Part shown: positions 5,800 to 13,559 of the stretch, piece after piece
Layout: each line of letters begins with the position of its first letter
Numbering within the stretch: the stretch's first letter is position 1
From: Actinomycetota bacterium
GTDB taxonomy: Bacteria; Actinomycetota; Thermoleophilia; Gaiellales; Gaiellaceae
Direction: 5' to 3'
Length of the DNA stretch: 13,559 nucleotides
NCBI GenBank assembly: GCA_003170995.1
Contig: PMXT01000182.1
Coordinates: 1-13,559, forward strand
Translations under genes and position numbers: made by a program
The notes under the pieces: model-generated
Database searches by the model: none
Seen by the model: the letters and a program-made list of their open reading frames with translations, nothing else
What the model was told of the DNA's origin: nothing

Positions 5800-6843
5800 C
5801 TATTCCTCGTACACCTCTTCGGCGAAGCGGGAGAGCTCCTGTGCCGCGGCGCGGACGGCGCCGATCGCCTTCTCGTAGTCCATGCGGATCGGGCCGAGCA
5901 GGGAGACGGTTCCGAGCGGGCGGTGCGCCAGGCCGTAGCGGGCGCCGACCAGCGAGACGCCGGCCAGGGCAGGATTGGCGAGCTCCTCGCCGACGCGAAC
6001 ATAGGGCCGGCGCTGCTCGATCGAGGCGCGCAGCAGCTCGAGCGTGGCCGCCCGGCGCTCGAGCACCGAGAGCAGACTGCGGCAGGCGTCGAGCTCACTG
6101 CCGCGGGTGCTGTCGAGTAGCGTTGCTGCGCCACCTACGAAGACGCGCTCGTCACCGCGGCCGGTCTTTTCCTCGAGCGCCGGACGCAAGACAGCTAGAA
6201 ACGCTCGCTCGCTGGTGGTGAGCGCCGGATCGTCGAGCGCCTCGCGAAGCAGGCGCGGCCCGAGCGTGTGCCCCTCGAGGCGCTCGTTCAGATACTCCCG
6301 TGCCCAGCTCACCAGCCCCGAGTCGACCGTGCCCGAGAAGGCGCAGACCCTCTTCGAGACCTCGCCGGCCGAGGTGATCAGCACGACGAGAACGACCTGA
6401 GGTTGCAGGAGCAGCACCTCGACGTGGCGCACGGCCGTGGTCTCGAGCGACGGCGCCGAGGCGAGCGCGAGCAGGTGTGTCACTCCGGCCAGGATCTCGG
6501 TGGTTGCCTCGAGTGCCTCGGCAACCTCGTTCTGGGCGGTGCTCAGATCTAGCGGTAGGTGCTCGGAGCGCGGCGAGCGCTCGGAGAGAAGCGAGTCGAC
6601 ATAGGAGCGATAACCGCTGTCGGTGGGGATGCGCCCGGCCGAGGTGTGCGGGTGCGTCAGCAGCCCACTTTCCTCCAGCTCCGCCAGCTCGTAACGCACG
6701 GTCGAGGAGGAAATCGTCAGCCCGGCACCCTCGACCAGCCGCCTGGAACCGACCGGCTGCCCGGTCGTCACGTACTCCTCGACCACCAGGCGTAAGATCC
6801 GGCGCTGGCGATCACTCAGACTGATTGCCGGAGGATCGGTCAT
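5800..6843 (-). CDS. hrcA: Heat-inducible transcription repressor HrcA
   Basis: DNA-binding repressor of class I heat-shock genes (groESL and sometimes dnaK); it binds the CIRCE element and is kept active by GroEL. It has 347 residues, the usual length. An N-terminal winged helix spans about 8-80 (LSDRQRRILRLVVEEYV at 9-25) and includes the family signature HTSAGRIPTDSGYRSYVD at 66-83. The rest is the GAF-like dimerisation domain. I chose the ATG at 6843 because homology starts there; the longer frame to 7041 overlaps the divergent gene's promoter. There is no Shine-Dalgarno sequence, but TAAAAT ends 8 nt upstream. No CIRCE element was found upstream of hrcA or dnaJ, so its targets are likely outside the window. 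It lies head to head with the glycosyltransferase gene. Confidence 0.97.
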   Translation of the reverse strand: MTDPPAISLSDRQRRILRLVVEEYVTTGQPVGSRRLVEGAGLTISSSTVRYELAELEESGLLTHPHTSAGRIPTDSGYRSYVDSLLSERSPRSEHLPLDLSTAQNEVAEALEATTEILAGVTHLLALASAPSLETTAVRHVEVLLLQPQVVLVVLITSAGEVSKRVCAFSGTVDSGLVSWAREYLNERLEGHTLGPRLLREALDDPALTTSERAFLAVLRPALEEKTGRGDERVFVGGAATLLDSTRGSELDACRSLLSVLERRAATLELLRASIEQRRPYVRVGEELANPALAGVSLVGARYGLAHRPLGTVSLLGPIRMDYEKAIGAVRAAAQELSRFAEEVYEE

Positions 6844-6851
6844 TTGCAGGA

Positions 6852-6857
6852 ATTTTA
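6852..6857 (-). promoter_or_regulatory. Leaderless-type -10 box of hrcA
   Basis: TAAAAT on the minus strand, 8 nt before the hrcA ATG. A small dyad, GCTGG-GCG-CCAGC (6871-6883), lies just upstream and could be an operator. Confidence 0.55.
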
Positions 6858-7050
6858 GCGGGCACTCAGGGCTGGGCGCCAGCGAGCACGCGAAGGCGTT
6901 TCGGGCTTGTACCCTCACGCTCCGGTTTGTTCTTCTCGGAGTGCCGGGCACGTCGCTAATACGAGATCCTCTCCGGAGGCGAGGCGCTGCACTTTTCCGG
7001 GCGTTCGCGGCGACCCACCACCTGACCCTTTTTCTAGTCACAGCCGCTTG

Positions 7051-7056
7051 TATGCT
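7051..7056 (+). promoter_or_regulatory. Leaderless-type -10 box of the glycosyltransferase gene
   Basis: TATGCT on the plus strand, 9 nt before the ATG at 7066. It supports this start over an upstream one at 6907. No clear -35 is visible. Confidence 0.55.
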
Positions 7057-7065
7057 TGGCCGCCG

Positions 7066-8517
7066 ATGCTCAAAGCCAGACTGGCAGCGCTGGGCACAAG
7101 GTCTGCAGTCCCAAGGCCAGGAGGAACGTTCGTAACGCTAGGTGCCTGGGGCGCCGCCGGTGCCCTCGCCCTGTTTGCGACGTTCTACGGGCTTGCCACC
7201 CGCTACTGGTTTATCGACGAGCGCATATACCGAAGGGCCGGGCGTCTCTACGTCGAGCAGCACCAATTCCTCGCCAACCCTCAGCACCCGCCGCTCGGCA
7301 AGTATCTGATCGGCCTCTCTCAGCTTGCGTTCGGTCACTCGGAGTTCGGCGCCCGCCTACCATCCGCACTCGCGACGCTCGTCACCGGAGTTCTGCTCGC
7401 GCTGCTCGTGGCCCGAGCCGTGGGACAGGTGCCGGCGCTAGTCACGTTCGTCGCCTGGACGTTGCTTCCGCACCCCGGCCGAAGCGACGATATCTCACGC
7501 CTGGCGTACCTCGACACGATCATGGTCGCCTTCCTCGCCTTCGCGCTCTACGCGGCCTGGCGATGGTGGGAGTCGAACTCCTGGAAGTGGGCGATCGCGG
7601 TCGGTGCGGGCTGGGGACTTGCGGTCGCGACTAAGGTGTCGGCGTTGTTCGTCCTGCCAGCGCTGGCAGTGCTCCTGTTCCAGAAGGACGGGTTCGGACG
7701 GCGCGCCGCGCAGCTCACGGCGGCGGCCGTGACGGGATGCGCAGTAGCTCTAGCCACTTACATACCGTTCGGTGCGCACGCGGCCGAACGGGTTATCGAA
7801 TGGATGATGGGCTTTCAATACGCTCATGCGCGACACGGGCACCGCGTGCTGCTCGCCGGGCACATATACCGCTTCCCGCCCTGGTGGGCGCAGGCCGGCT
7901 GGCTGTGGCACGACAACCGCGCGGCCACGATTGTCATGGCGTCGTCGCTCGTGCTGGCGCCGTTTCTCGTGCCGCGCCGTATCTCCGTGTTTTTACTCGT
8001 GGCCGTGCTCGCTCCGGCGGCCATATTCGCGTTCGTCTCCCCAATCCTGCTCTGGCACTGGATGTACGACTGGATGCCCGCGATGGCGGCGCTGATAGGC
8101 ATAGCGATCGGCGTTGCGCTGACGAGCATGTCTTGGAAATATCGGTTCGTGGGCGTGGCGCTGGCATTGACGCTCGTGTTCCTCGCCGGCAATTACGTCC
8201 GCTCGGTTGTCGACCTTCGGCCCACCGGGTACCACAGCATCGAATCAGAGCTCGCCACCGTCGATCACCCGGGTAACGTCGTTCTCAAATACGGAGGCCC
8301 GGACAACACCGCCTTTGACCTCTCCCTCTATTTCGACTTCGCCCGGGCAGAACACACGGCCCCGGCCGATACGACGCAGGTGGCAGCGGTTGTCGTCTCC
8401 ACCAACTGGCCGTCGCCCTACGCTCACGGCGTCATGCCACCGGTTGTCGCATCCCATCCGGCCGCCTTCCGACGCTGGTCGCACCCCGGCTTCATCGTTT
8501 GGTTCCGGCGACACTGA
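7066..8517 (+). CDS. Polytopic membrane glycosyltransferase of the GT39/PMT (ArnT-like) superfamily
   Basis: Probable membrane enzyme that moves a sugar from a polyprenyl-phosphate donor to an acceptor outside the membrane. It has 483 residues with about ten or eleven hydrophobic segments between residues 25 and 378, then a soluble tail of about 100 residues. The first outside loop carries D51-E52, the position of the catalytic acidic residue in PMT/ArnT enzymes. HPPLGKYLIGL (75-85) and GLAVATKVSAL (184-194) match family patterns, and YDWMPAM is at 334-340. The acceptor and sugar cannot be predicted. The ATG at 7066 follows a TATGCT box; the open frame from 6907 adds a non-homologous, proline-rich stretch. 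It is the only complete plus-strand gene, inserted between hemW and hrcA; its end is 48 nt from the end of hemW. Superfamily is likely; specific function unknown. Confidence 0.85.
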   Translation: MLKARLAALGTRSAVPRPGGTFVTLGAWGAAGALALFATFYGLATRYWFIDERIYRRAGRLYVEQHQFLANPQHPPLGKYLIGLSQLAFGHSEFGARLPSALATLVTGVLLALLVARAVGQVPALVTFVAWTLLPHPGRSDDISRLAYLDTIMVAFLAFALYAAWRWWESNSWKWAIAVGAGWGLAVATKVSALFVLPALAVLLFQKDGFGRRAAQLTAAAVTGCAVALATYIPFGAHAAERVIEWMMGFQYAHARHGHRVLLAGHIYRFPPWWAQAGWLWHDNRAATIVMASSLVLAPFLVPRRISVFLLVAVLAPAAIFAFVSPILLWHWMYDWMPAMAALIGIAIGVALTSMSWKYRFVGVALALTLVFLAGNYVRSVVDLRPTGYHSIESELATVDHPGNVVLKYGGPDNTAFDLSLYFDFARAEHTAPADTTQVAAVVVSTNWPSPYAHGVMPPVVASHPAAFRRWSHPGFIVWFRRH

Positions 8518-8565
8518 GCGCTCGTCCAAGCCACGCCGGACGCACTCGTAAGGCCGATTGCGCGT

Positions 8566-9689
8566 TTACGCCGCGCGTAAGTCGCCGGGCCAGACGATCA
8601 ACTCGGCGCTCACCGCTCCGCCGAGCAGGCGCCCACGCCGCGAGAGCGTGATCGACTCGCCGTTGCTCTCGACCAGGCCGAGATCCGATAGCCGGGCGAG
8701 TGCGCCGCGATCGAGCACGGCCTCGACTCCCGCCAGCGCCACGGGCTCGTCCAGGCGCAGGCCGAGCATCAATCGTTCGCGCAACTTCGTCGCCTCGTCG
8801 AGCGCCTCGGTCTCACGTGGCGGCCTCTCCCCCCGCTCCAGCGCCGCCAGATAGCGAGGCAGCGAGGCGGCGTTTCGCCGGCGCGAGATGCCCAGCGTCG
8901 AGACCGCGCCGATCCCGATCCCGAGGTAGTCGTGCCCGTACCAGTAGCTGAGGTTGTGTCTCGATCTGAGATCGCGTCCTTCCTCGATCCGGGCGAAGTT
9001 GGCGGTCTCGTACCAGCGGTAGCCCGAAGCGGTCAGGCGCTCGACGATCCGCTCCAGGTGATCCTCGAGCGAGTCTGCCTGCTCGGCGAGCTCGGCGCCG
9101 TGCGCGCGAGTGAAGCGAGTACCGGGTTTCGCCTCCAGCTCGTAACAGGAGAGGTGTTCGGGCTCGAGTGCAAGCGCCTCGTGGAGGTCGGCGTCAAGGT
9201 CGGCTCGGCTCTGCCCGGGAATTCCATAGAGGAGATCGAGTGAGATGTTGTCGACACCGGCTCGTCTCAAAGACTCGACCGCGCGCCGGACGTCGTCAGG
9301 GCCGGCACGGCGGCCGAGCAGCTCGAGCAGGTGTGGCTGGAAGCTCTGCGCGCCGAGCGAGACGCGATTGACACGCGCTTCCACCAGCGCCGCGGCAAGC
9401 GCGGGCGTAACCGTCTCCGGGTTGGCCTCGACGGTCAGCTCGCTTGCGCCCGGCAACCCCTCGAGCAGCGTGCGCAGAGCATTCGGCTCGAGAAAGGTCG
9501 GAGTTCCGCCGCCGAGGTAAACGGTCTCTAGCTCCAGATCGAGCAGATCCCGCTCCAGTTCGAGCTCGGTCAGAAGCGCCTCGACATAGGCGGTGTGGCG
9601 GTCGCGCCGCCCGGCCAGCGAAACGAAGTCGCAGTAGTCGCAGCGCTGCGAGCAGAACGGCACGTGTACGTACAGGTGCCGAGCTCCGC

Positions 9690-9693
<4 letters not shown>
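8566..9693 (-). CDS. hemW: Radical-SAM haem chaperone HemW
   Basis: HemN-like radical-SAM protein that binds haem and delivers it to target proteins; often misnamed coproporphyrinogen III oxidase. It has 375 residues. [16 protein letters not shown] (8-23) provides the iron-sulfur cysteines C14, C18 and C21. GGGTPTFL is at 61-68, ANPET at 90-94, RVSLGAQSF at 110-118, and the C-terminal HemN_C region runs from about 300. The ATG at 9693 overlaps the lepA TGA as ATGA (9690-9693) and has GGAGG about 6 nt upstream inside lepA, so hemW is cotranscribed and coupled with lepA. The longer frame to 9834 lies within lepA and is rejected. It ends 48 nt from the convergent glycosyltransferase gene. HemW is favoured over HemN because of its length and its place after lepA. 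Confidence 0.95.
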
Positions 9694-11477
<1,784 letters not shown>

Positions 11478-11486
11478 GCCGCTGGA

Positions 11487-11492
11487 AGTATG
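11487..11492 (-). promoter_or_regulatory. Probable -10 box of lepA
   Basis: CATACT on the minus strand, 9 nt before the lepA ATG. It has the same spacing as the phoH and glycosyltransferase boxes but C instead of T at the first position. Confidence 0.4.
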
Positions 11493-11541
11493 GCGATGAA
11501 TTTCAGCTCGAACGCGCCACGGCCCGGCCGGCCGATGCCGC

Positions 11542-11556
11542 CGGTGTCAGACACCG
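11542..11556. repeat. Perfect dyad CGGTGTC-A-GACACCG upstream of lepA
   Basis: Two 7-bp arms around a single base, in the murJ-lepA spacer, about 50 bp upstream of the lepA -10 box. The one-base centre makes a protein-binding DNA dyad, or a 6-bp stem with a 3-base loop, more likely than a full 7-bp hairpin. Confidence 0.5.
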
Positions 11557-11568
11557 TTCAGAAGAGTC

Positions 11569-11592
11569 GCTTGCCGTCAAGCACCAAAGGTG
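11569..11592. repeat. Two adjacent small hairpins after murJ
   Basis: GCTTG (11569-11573) pairs with CAAGC (11578-11582) around CCGT, and CACC (11582-11585) pairs with GGTG (11589-11592) around AAA; the two share one base. No T-run follows on the minus strand, so this is at best a weak terminator for murJ. Confidence 0.3.
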
Positions 11593-11632
11593 ACGAAACA
11601 GAAACAACTTATTCGCTAGAGAGGAGTTCGCA

Positions 11633-13264
11633 CTATGTGGTGCGGCGGCGGCGCAACGCTAGCAGCGTCTCGAGCTCACGAACCCCGAGCAAACGAGCCG
11701 AAACCAGATAGGCGGCCAGCCCGGCCACGAGTGCCGTCCCGAGCGAAGTCAACTGCGAGCCGAAGGAGCGGCCGAGTGCCGAGTCGAGCGAGCGCCAGAT
11801 CGCGTAACTGACGGCGACGAAAATGGCCGCCGAGACGGCGATGCGGACGAAGGAGCTGAGGATCGCGGTGAAGTCGATCCGCCCGATCTGGCGCCTGAGC
11901 AGAACGAGCAGCGCGCCGGTTCCGGCGATGTTGGCGATCGAGATCGAAAGCGGAATCCCCCAGGGCCCAACGCGGTACAGGGCGAAGTACAGAATCGCGT
12001 TCAAGCCCAGGTTCCCGAGCGCCACCACGGTCGGCATCCAGGGCCGCTGCAGCGCGAAGAAACCACGGTTGAGCATCAGCATGAAACCGTTGAAGGCCAG
12101 CCCGACCGAGTAGGCGGCGAGACAGGCAGCCACCACCTTCGTCTGGTGAGCGGTGAACTCGCCGCGCTGGTAGAGCAGCCGCACGATCGGCGCTGCCAGC
12201 ACGATCGAGATCACGCCGGCGGGAACGAGCGTGAAGGCGATCTGGCGCATGCCGACGCTGAAGGTGTCGCGGAAGCTGTCCCAGTCCAGCTGCGCGGCGG
12301 CTCGCGAGAGAGTCGGAAAGAGAACCGTGGCGATGGCGACCGAGAAGATCCCCTGCGGCAACATGTAGATGCGGAAGGCCGAGTCGATCGCCGAGGGCGC
12401 GATGTTGGGATCGATCAGGCGCGCAGCGAAGATCGTTCCGAGCATGACGTTGAAGTTGATCAGCCCCAGGCCGAGCGCGACCGGACCCATCAGCACGAAG
12501 ACGCGCTTGACGGCGGGATCGTGCCAGTCGATGACCGGACGCAGGCGCCCCTCGAGACCGTAGAGCCACGGTACGGGCAACAGGAACTGGATCACCGTGC
12601 CGACCAGGATCGCGCCCGCGTAGATGTAGAGCTGGGTCGTCGTGCTGTGCGTCATCGGCACACCAATCACCAGCCCGGCGATGATCGCCAAGTTCCAGAA
12701 CACCGGTGTCAGCGCCGGAATCGAGAAGTGCTCGTAGCTGTTCAAGATGCCGACGACGATTCCCGACAGACCGAGCAACGCCACGACCGGGAAGAGGATA
12801 CGAGAGAGCGTGACGGCCAACTGCTGCTGGTGCCCGTGGTAGCCGTAGATGCTCATCACAAACGGCGCCACCAGCATGAAGAACGCCGTCAGGGCGCCGA
12901 GCCCGAGCAGCATCAGCCAGAACAGCGAGGAGGCGACCCGCCAGGCCCTCTTTCTCTCGCCCTTGACCAGCAGCTCGCTGAAGACCGGCACGAAAGCCGA
13001 GGAGAGAGCGGCATCGGCGACGAGCGCCCGGATCAGGTTTGGCACCTGAAAGGCGGCGGTGAAGGCATTGATACCGGCGCCCTGGACACCGAAGTAGTTC
13101 CGCGCGAGGATCTCCCGAGCCAGCCCAACCACTCGCGAGATCGCCGTCGCGACCGCGAAGATCAGCGTCGAGAGGGCAAGCCTGCGACCGTGCGCCGAGG
13201 TCTCGATCGAGCCGTCTTCGGCTACCTCCCCCGCGGCCGGACCGGGTGCGACTTGGTCGTCCAC
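11633..13264 (-). CDS. murJ: Lipid II flippase MurJ (MviN family)
   Basis: Integral membrane flippase that moves lipid II across the cytoplasmic membrane for peptidoglycan synthesis. It has 543 residues and about 14 hydrophobic segments. The first helix region carries ISRVVGLAREILARNYFG (42-59), with R44 and R50 matching the essential arginines near the N-terminus of E. coli MurJ. VPNLIRALVADAALSSAFVPVF (74-95) contains R79 and the conserved AFVPVF. The loop signatures MLPQGIFSVAIATVLFPTLSR and LYQRGEFT also fit. The GTG at 13264 is chosen because TATACT ends 7 nt before it; the 37 upstream residues in the open frame to 13375 are not family-like. The first 25 residues are a soluble acidic extension. 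It is divergent from the plus-strand gene at 13401. Confidence 0.93.
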   Translation of the reverse strand: MDDQVAPGPAAGEVAEDGSIETSAHGRRLALSTLIFAVATAISRVVGLAREILARNYFGVQGAGINAFTAAFQVPNLIRALVADAALSSAFVPVFSELLVKGERKRAWRVASSLFWLMLLGLGALTAFFMLVAPFVMSIYGYHGHQQQLAVTLSRILFPVVALLGLSGIVVGILNSYEHFSIPALTPVFWNLAIIAGLVIGVPMTHSTTTQLYIYAGAILVGTVIQFLLPVPWLYGLEGRLRPVIDWHDPAVKRVFVLMGPVALGLGLINFNVMLGTIFAARLIDPNIAPSAIDSAFRIYMLPQGIFSVAIATVLFPTLSRAAAQLDWDSFRDTFSVGMRQIAFTLVPAGVISIVLAAPIVRLLYQRGEFTAHQTKVVAACLAAYSVGLAFNGFMLMLNRGFFALQRPWMPTVVALGNLGLNAILYFALYRVGPWGIPLSISIANIAGTGALLVLLRRQIGRIDFTAILSSFVRIAVSAAIFVAVSYAIWRSLDSALGRSFGSQLTSLGTALVAGLAAYLVSARLLGVRELETLLALRRRRTT

Positions 13265-13271
13265 GCGCCCG

Positions 13272-13277
13272 AGTATA
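13272..13277 (-). promoter_or_regulatory. Leaderless-type -10 box of murJ
   Basis: TATACT on the minus strand, 7 nt before the GTG at 13264. It decides the start codon. Confidence 0.6.
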
Positions 13278-13387
13278 GGTAGACGCCCGCTCGGGCCGGG
13301 GGTCGCGCCGTCACGCAATCGGCAGCGGCGAACCTGCCAAGCCGCCTGACGGGACGTATCGAAACAGAGTCGCACGAGCCCGCTGAG

Positions 13388-13393
13388 TAAGCT
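13388..13393 (+). promoter_or_regulatory. Leaderless-type -10 box of the right-edge gene
   Basis: TAAGCT on the plus strand, 7 nt before the GTG at 13401. It forms a divergent pair with the murJ box; the 110 bp between them holds only a small GGCAG/CTGCC hairpin (13321-13338). Confidence 0.5.
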
Positions 13394-13400
13394 CCCGTCC

Positions 13401-13559
13401 GTGACGGTCTCGGGAATTCTCAGCGACGCCTGGCGACTCTACCGCATGCTCTTCCGGCGCTCGATCGGCTTCGCCGCAGTCGTGATCGCGGTACTCACGG
13501 CTGTCAATGTCGCGCAGTACGCAGTTCCGAGGCACACGGGTCTGTCGGTGCTACTCGGC
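13401..13559 (+). CDS. N-terminus of an unrecognised integral membrane protein, cut by window edge
   Basis: The 53 visible residues start MTVSGILSDAWRLYRMLFRR and continue into a hydrophobic helix at about 21-40, with the frame open to the last base. A short amphipathic start with LYRxxxRR before the first membrane helix is common in polytopic actinobacterial proteins of the glycerophosphoryl-diester-phosphodiesterase membrane-domain type, but that is only a resemblance. The GTG at 13401 is supported by TAAGCT ending 7 nt upstream; no Shine-Dalgarno sequence is visible. It is divergent from murJ. Confidence 0.6.
   Translation, partial: MTVSGILSDAWRLYRMLFRRSIGFAAVVIAVLTAVNVAQYAVPRHTGLSVLLG

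Noticed and set aside
6844..6900. CIRCE element upstream of hrcA
   Set aside because: TTAGCGGGCACTC resembles one arm with extra bases, but no GAGTGCTAA arm follows at the right spacing.
8518..8580. Shared terminator between the convergent glycosyltransferase and hemW genes
   Set aside because: There is a TTACGC-CGC-GCGTAA palindrome (8566-8580) at the end of hemW and a weak CGTCC/GGACG stem (8523-8542), but neither is followed by a T-run on either strand.
12146..13282. 378-codon plus-strand open frame opposite murJ
   Set aside because: The translation is a low-complexity run of D, R, H, Q and E, typical of the reverse complement of membrane-protein codons. murJ accounts for the region.

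Overview
The window is high-GC, gene-dense bacterial DNA. Its gene order (murJ, lepA-hemW, hrcA-dnaJ, mtaB-HIT-yqeY, phoH, trkA, all on the minus strand) and its promoters with a TANNNT box a few bases before the start codon fit an actinobacterium. My best guess is a deep-branching lineage of the Thermoleophilia type, but that is inference from gene order and protein style; no phylogeny was possible.

Layout in minus-strand transcription order (right to left): a divergent promoter region (13265-13400) separates murJ (lipid II flippase) from the start of a plus-strand membrane protein that runs off the right edge. Then come lepA (elongation factor 4) and hemW (radical-SAM haem chaperone) as a two-gene unit with a 4-nt overlap. 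A lone plus-strand membrane glycosyltransferase of the GT39/PMT type interrupts the run. Next are hrcA (heat-shock repressor), dnaJ (Hsp40), an unrecognised membrane-anchored four-cysteine protein, and mtaB-HIT-yqeY as a tightly coupled three-gene unit. Last come phoH and the first 133 codons of a TrkA-N potassium-uptake regulator cut by the left edge. There are no tRNA or rRNA genes, CRISPR arrays or insertion sequences, and no gene-free stretch longer than about 300 bases.

Most genes are housekeeping functions in translation (lepA, mtaB), protein folding (hrcA, dnaJ), cell wall (murJ) and cofactors (hemW). Although they look like one long operon, nearly every gene that is not tightly coupled to its upstream neighbour has its own TANNNT-N7-9-start-codon signature and no Shine-Dalgarno sequence. 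This suggests independent leaderless transcripts. The coupled or downstream genes (hemW, yqeY, mtaB, trkA) have recognisable Shine-Dalgarno sequences instead.

The most unusual feature is at mtaB. Its first 41 bases are present twice, 233 bp apart, with 35 of 41 bases identical and 13 of 14 residues conserved. The upstream copy carries the leaderless-type promoter. It opens a 78-codon frame whose stop overlaps the true mtaB start as ATGA. This could be a gene-replacement scar, a partial duplication that became a leader ORF, or an assembly join. The hrcA-dnaJ spacer also holds a good intrinsic terminator followed by a nested dyad of about 70 bp. I did not find a clearly novel multi-gene system.
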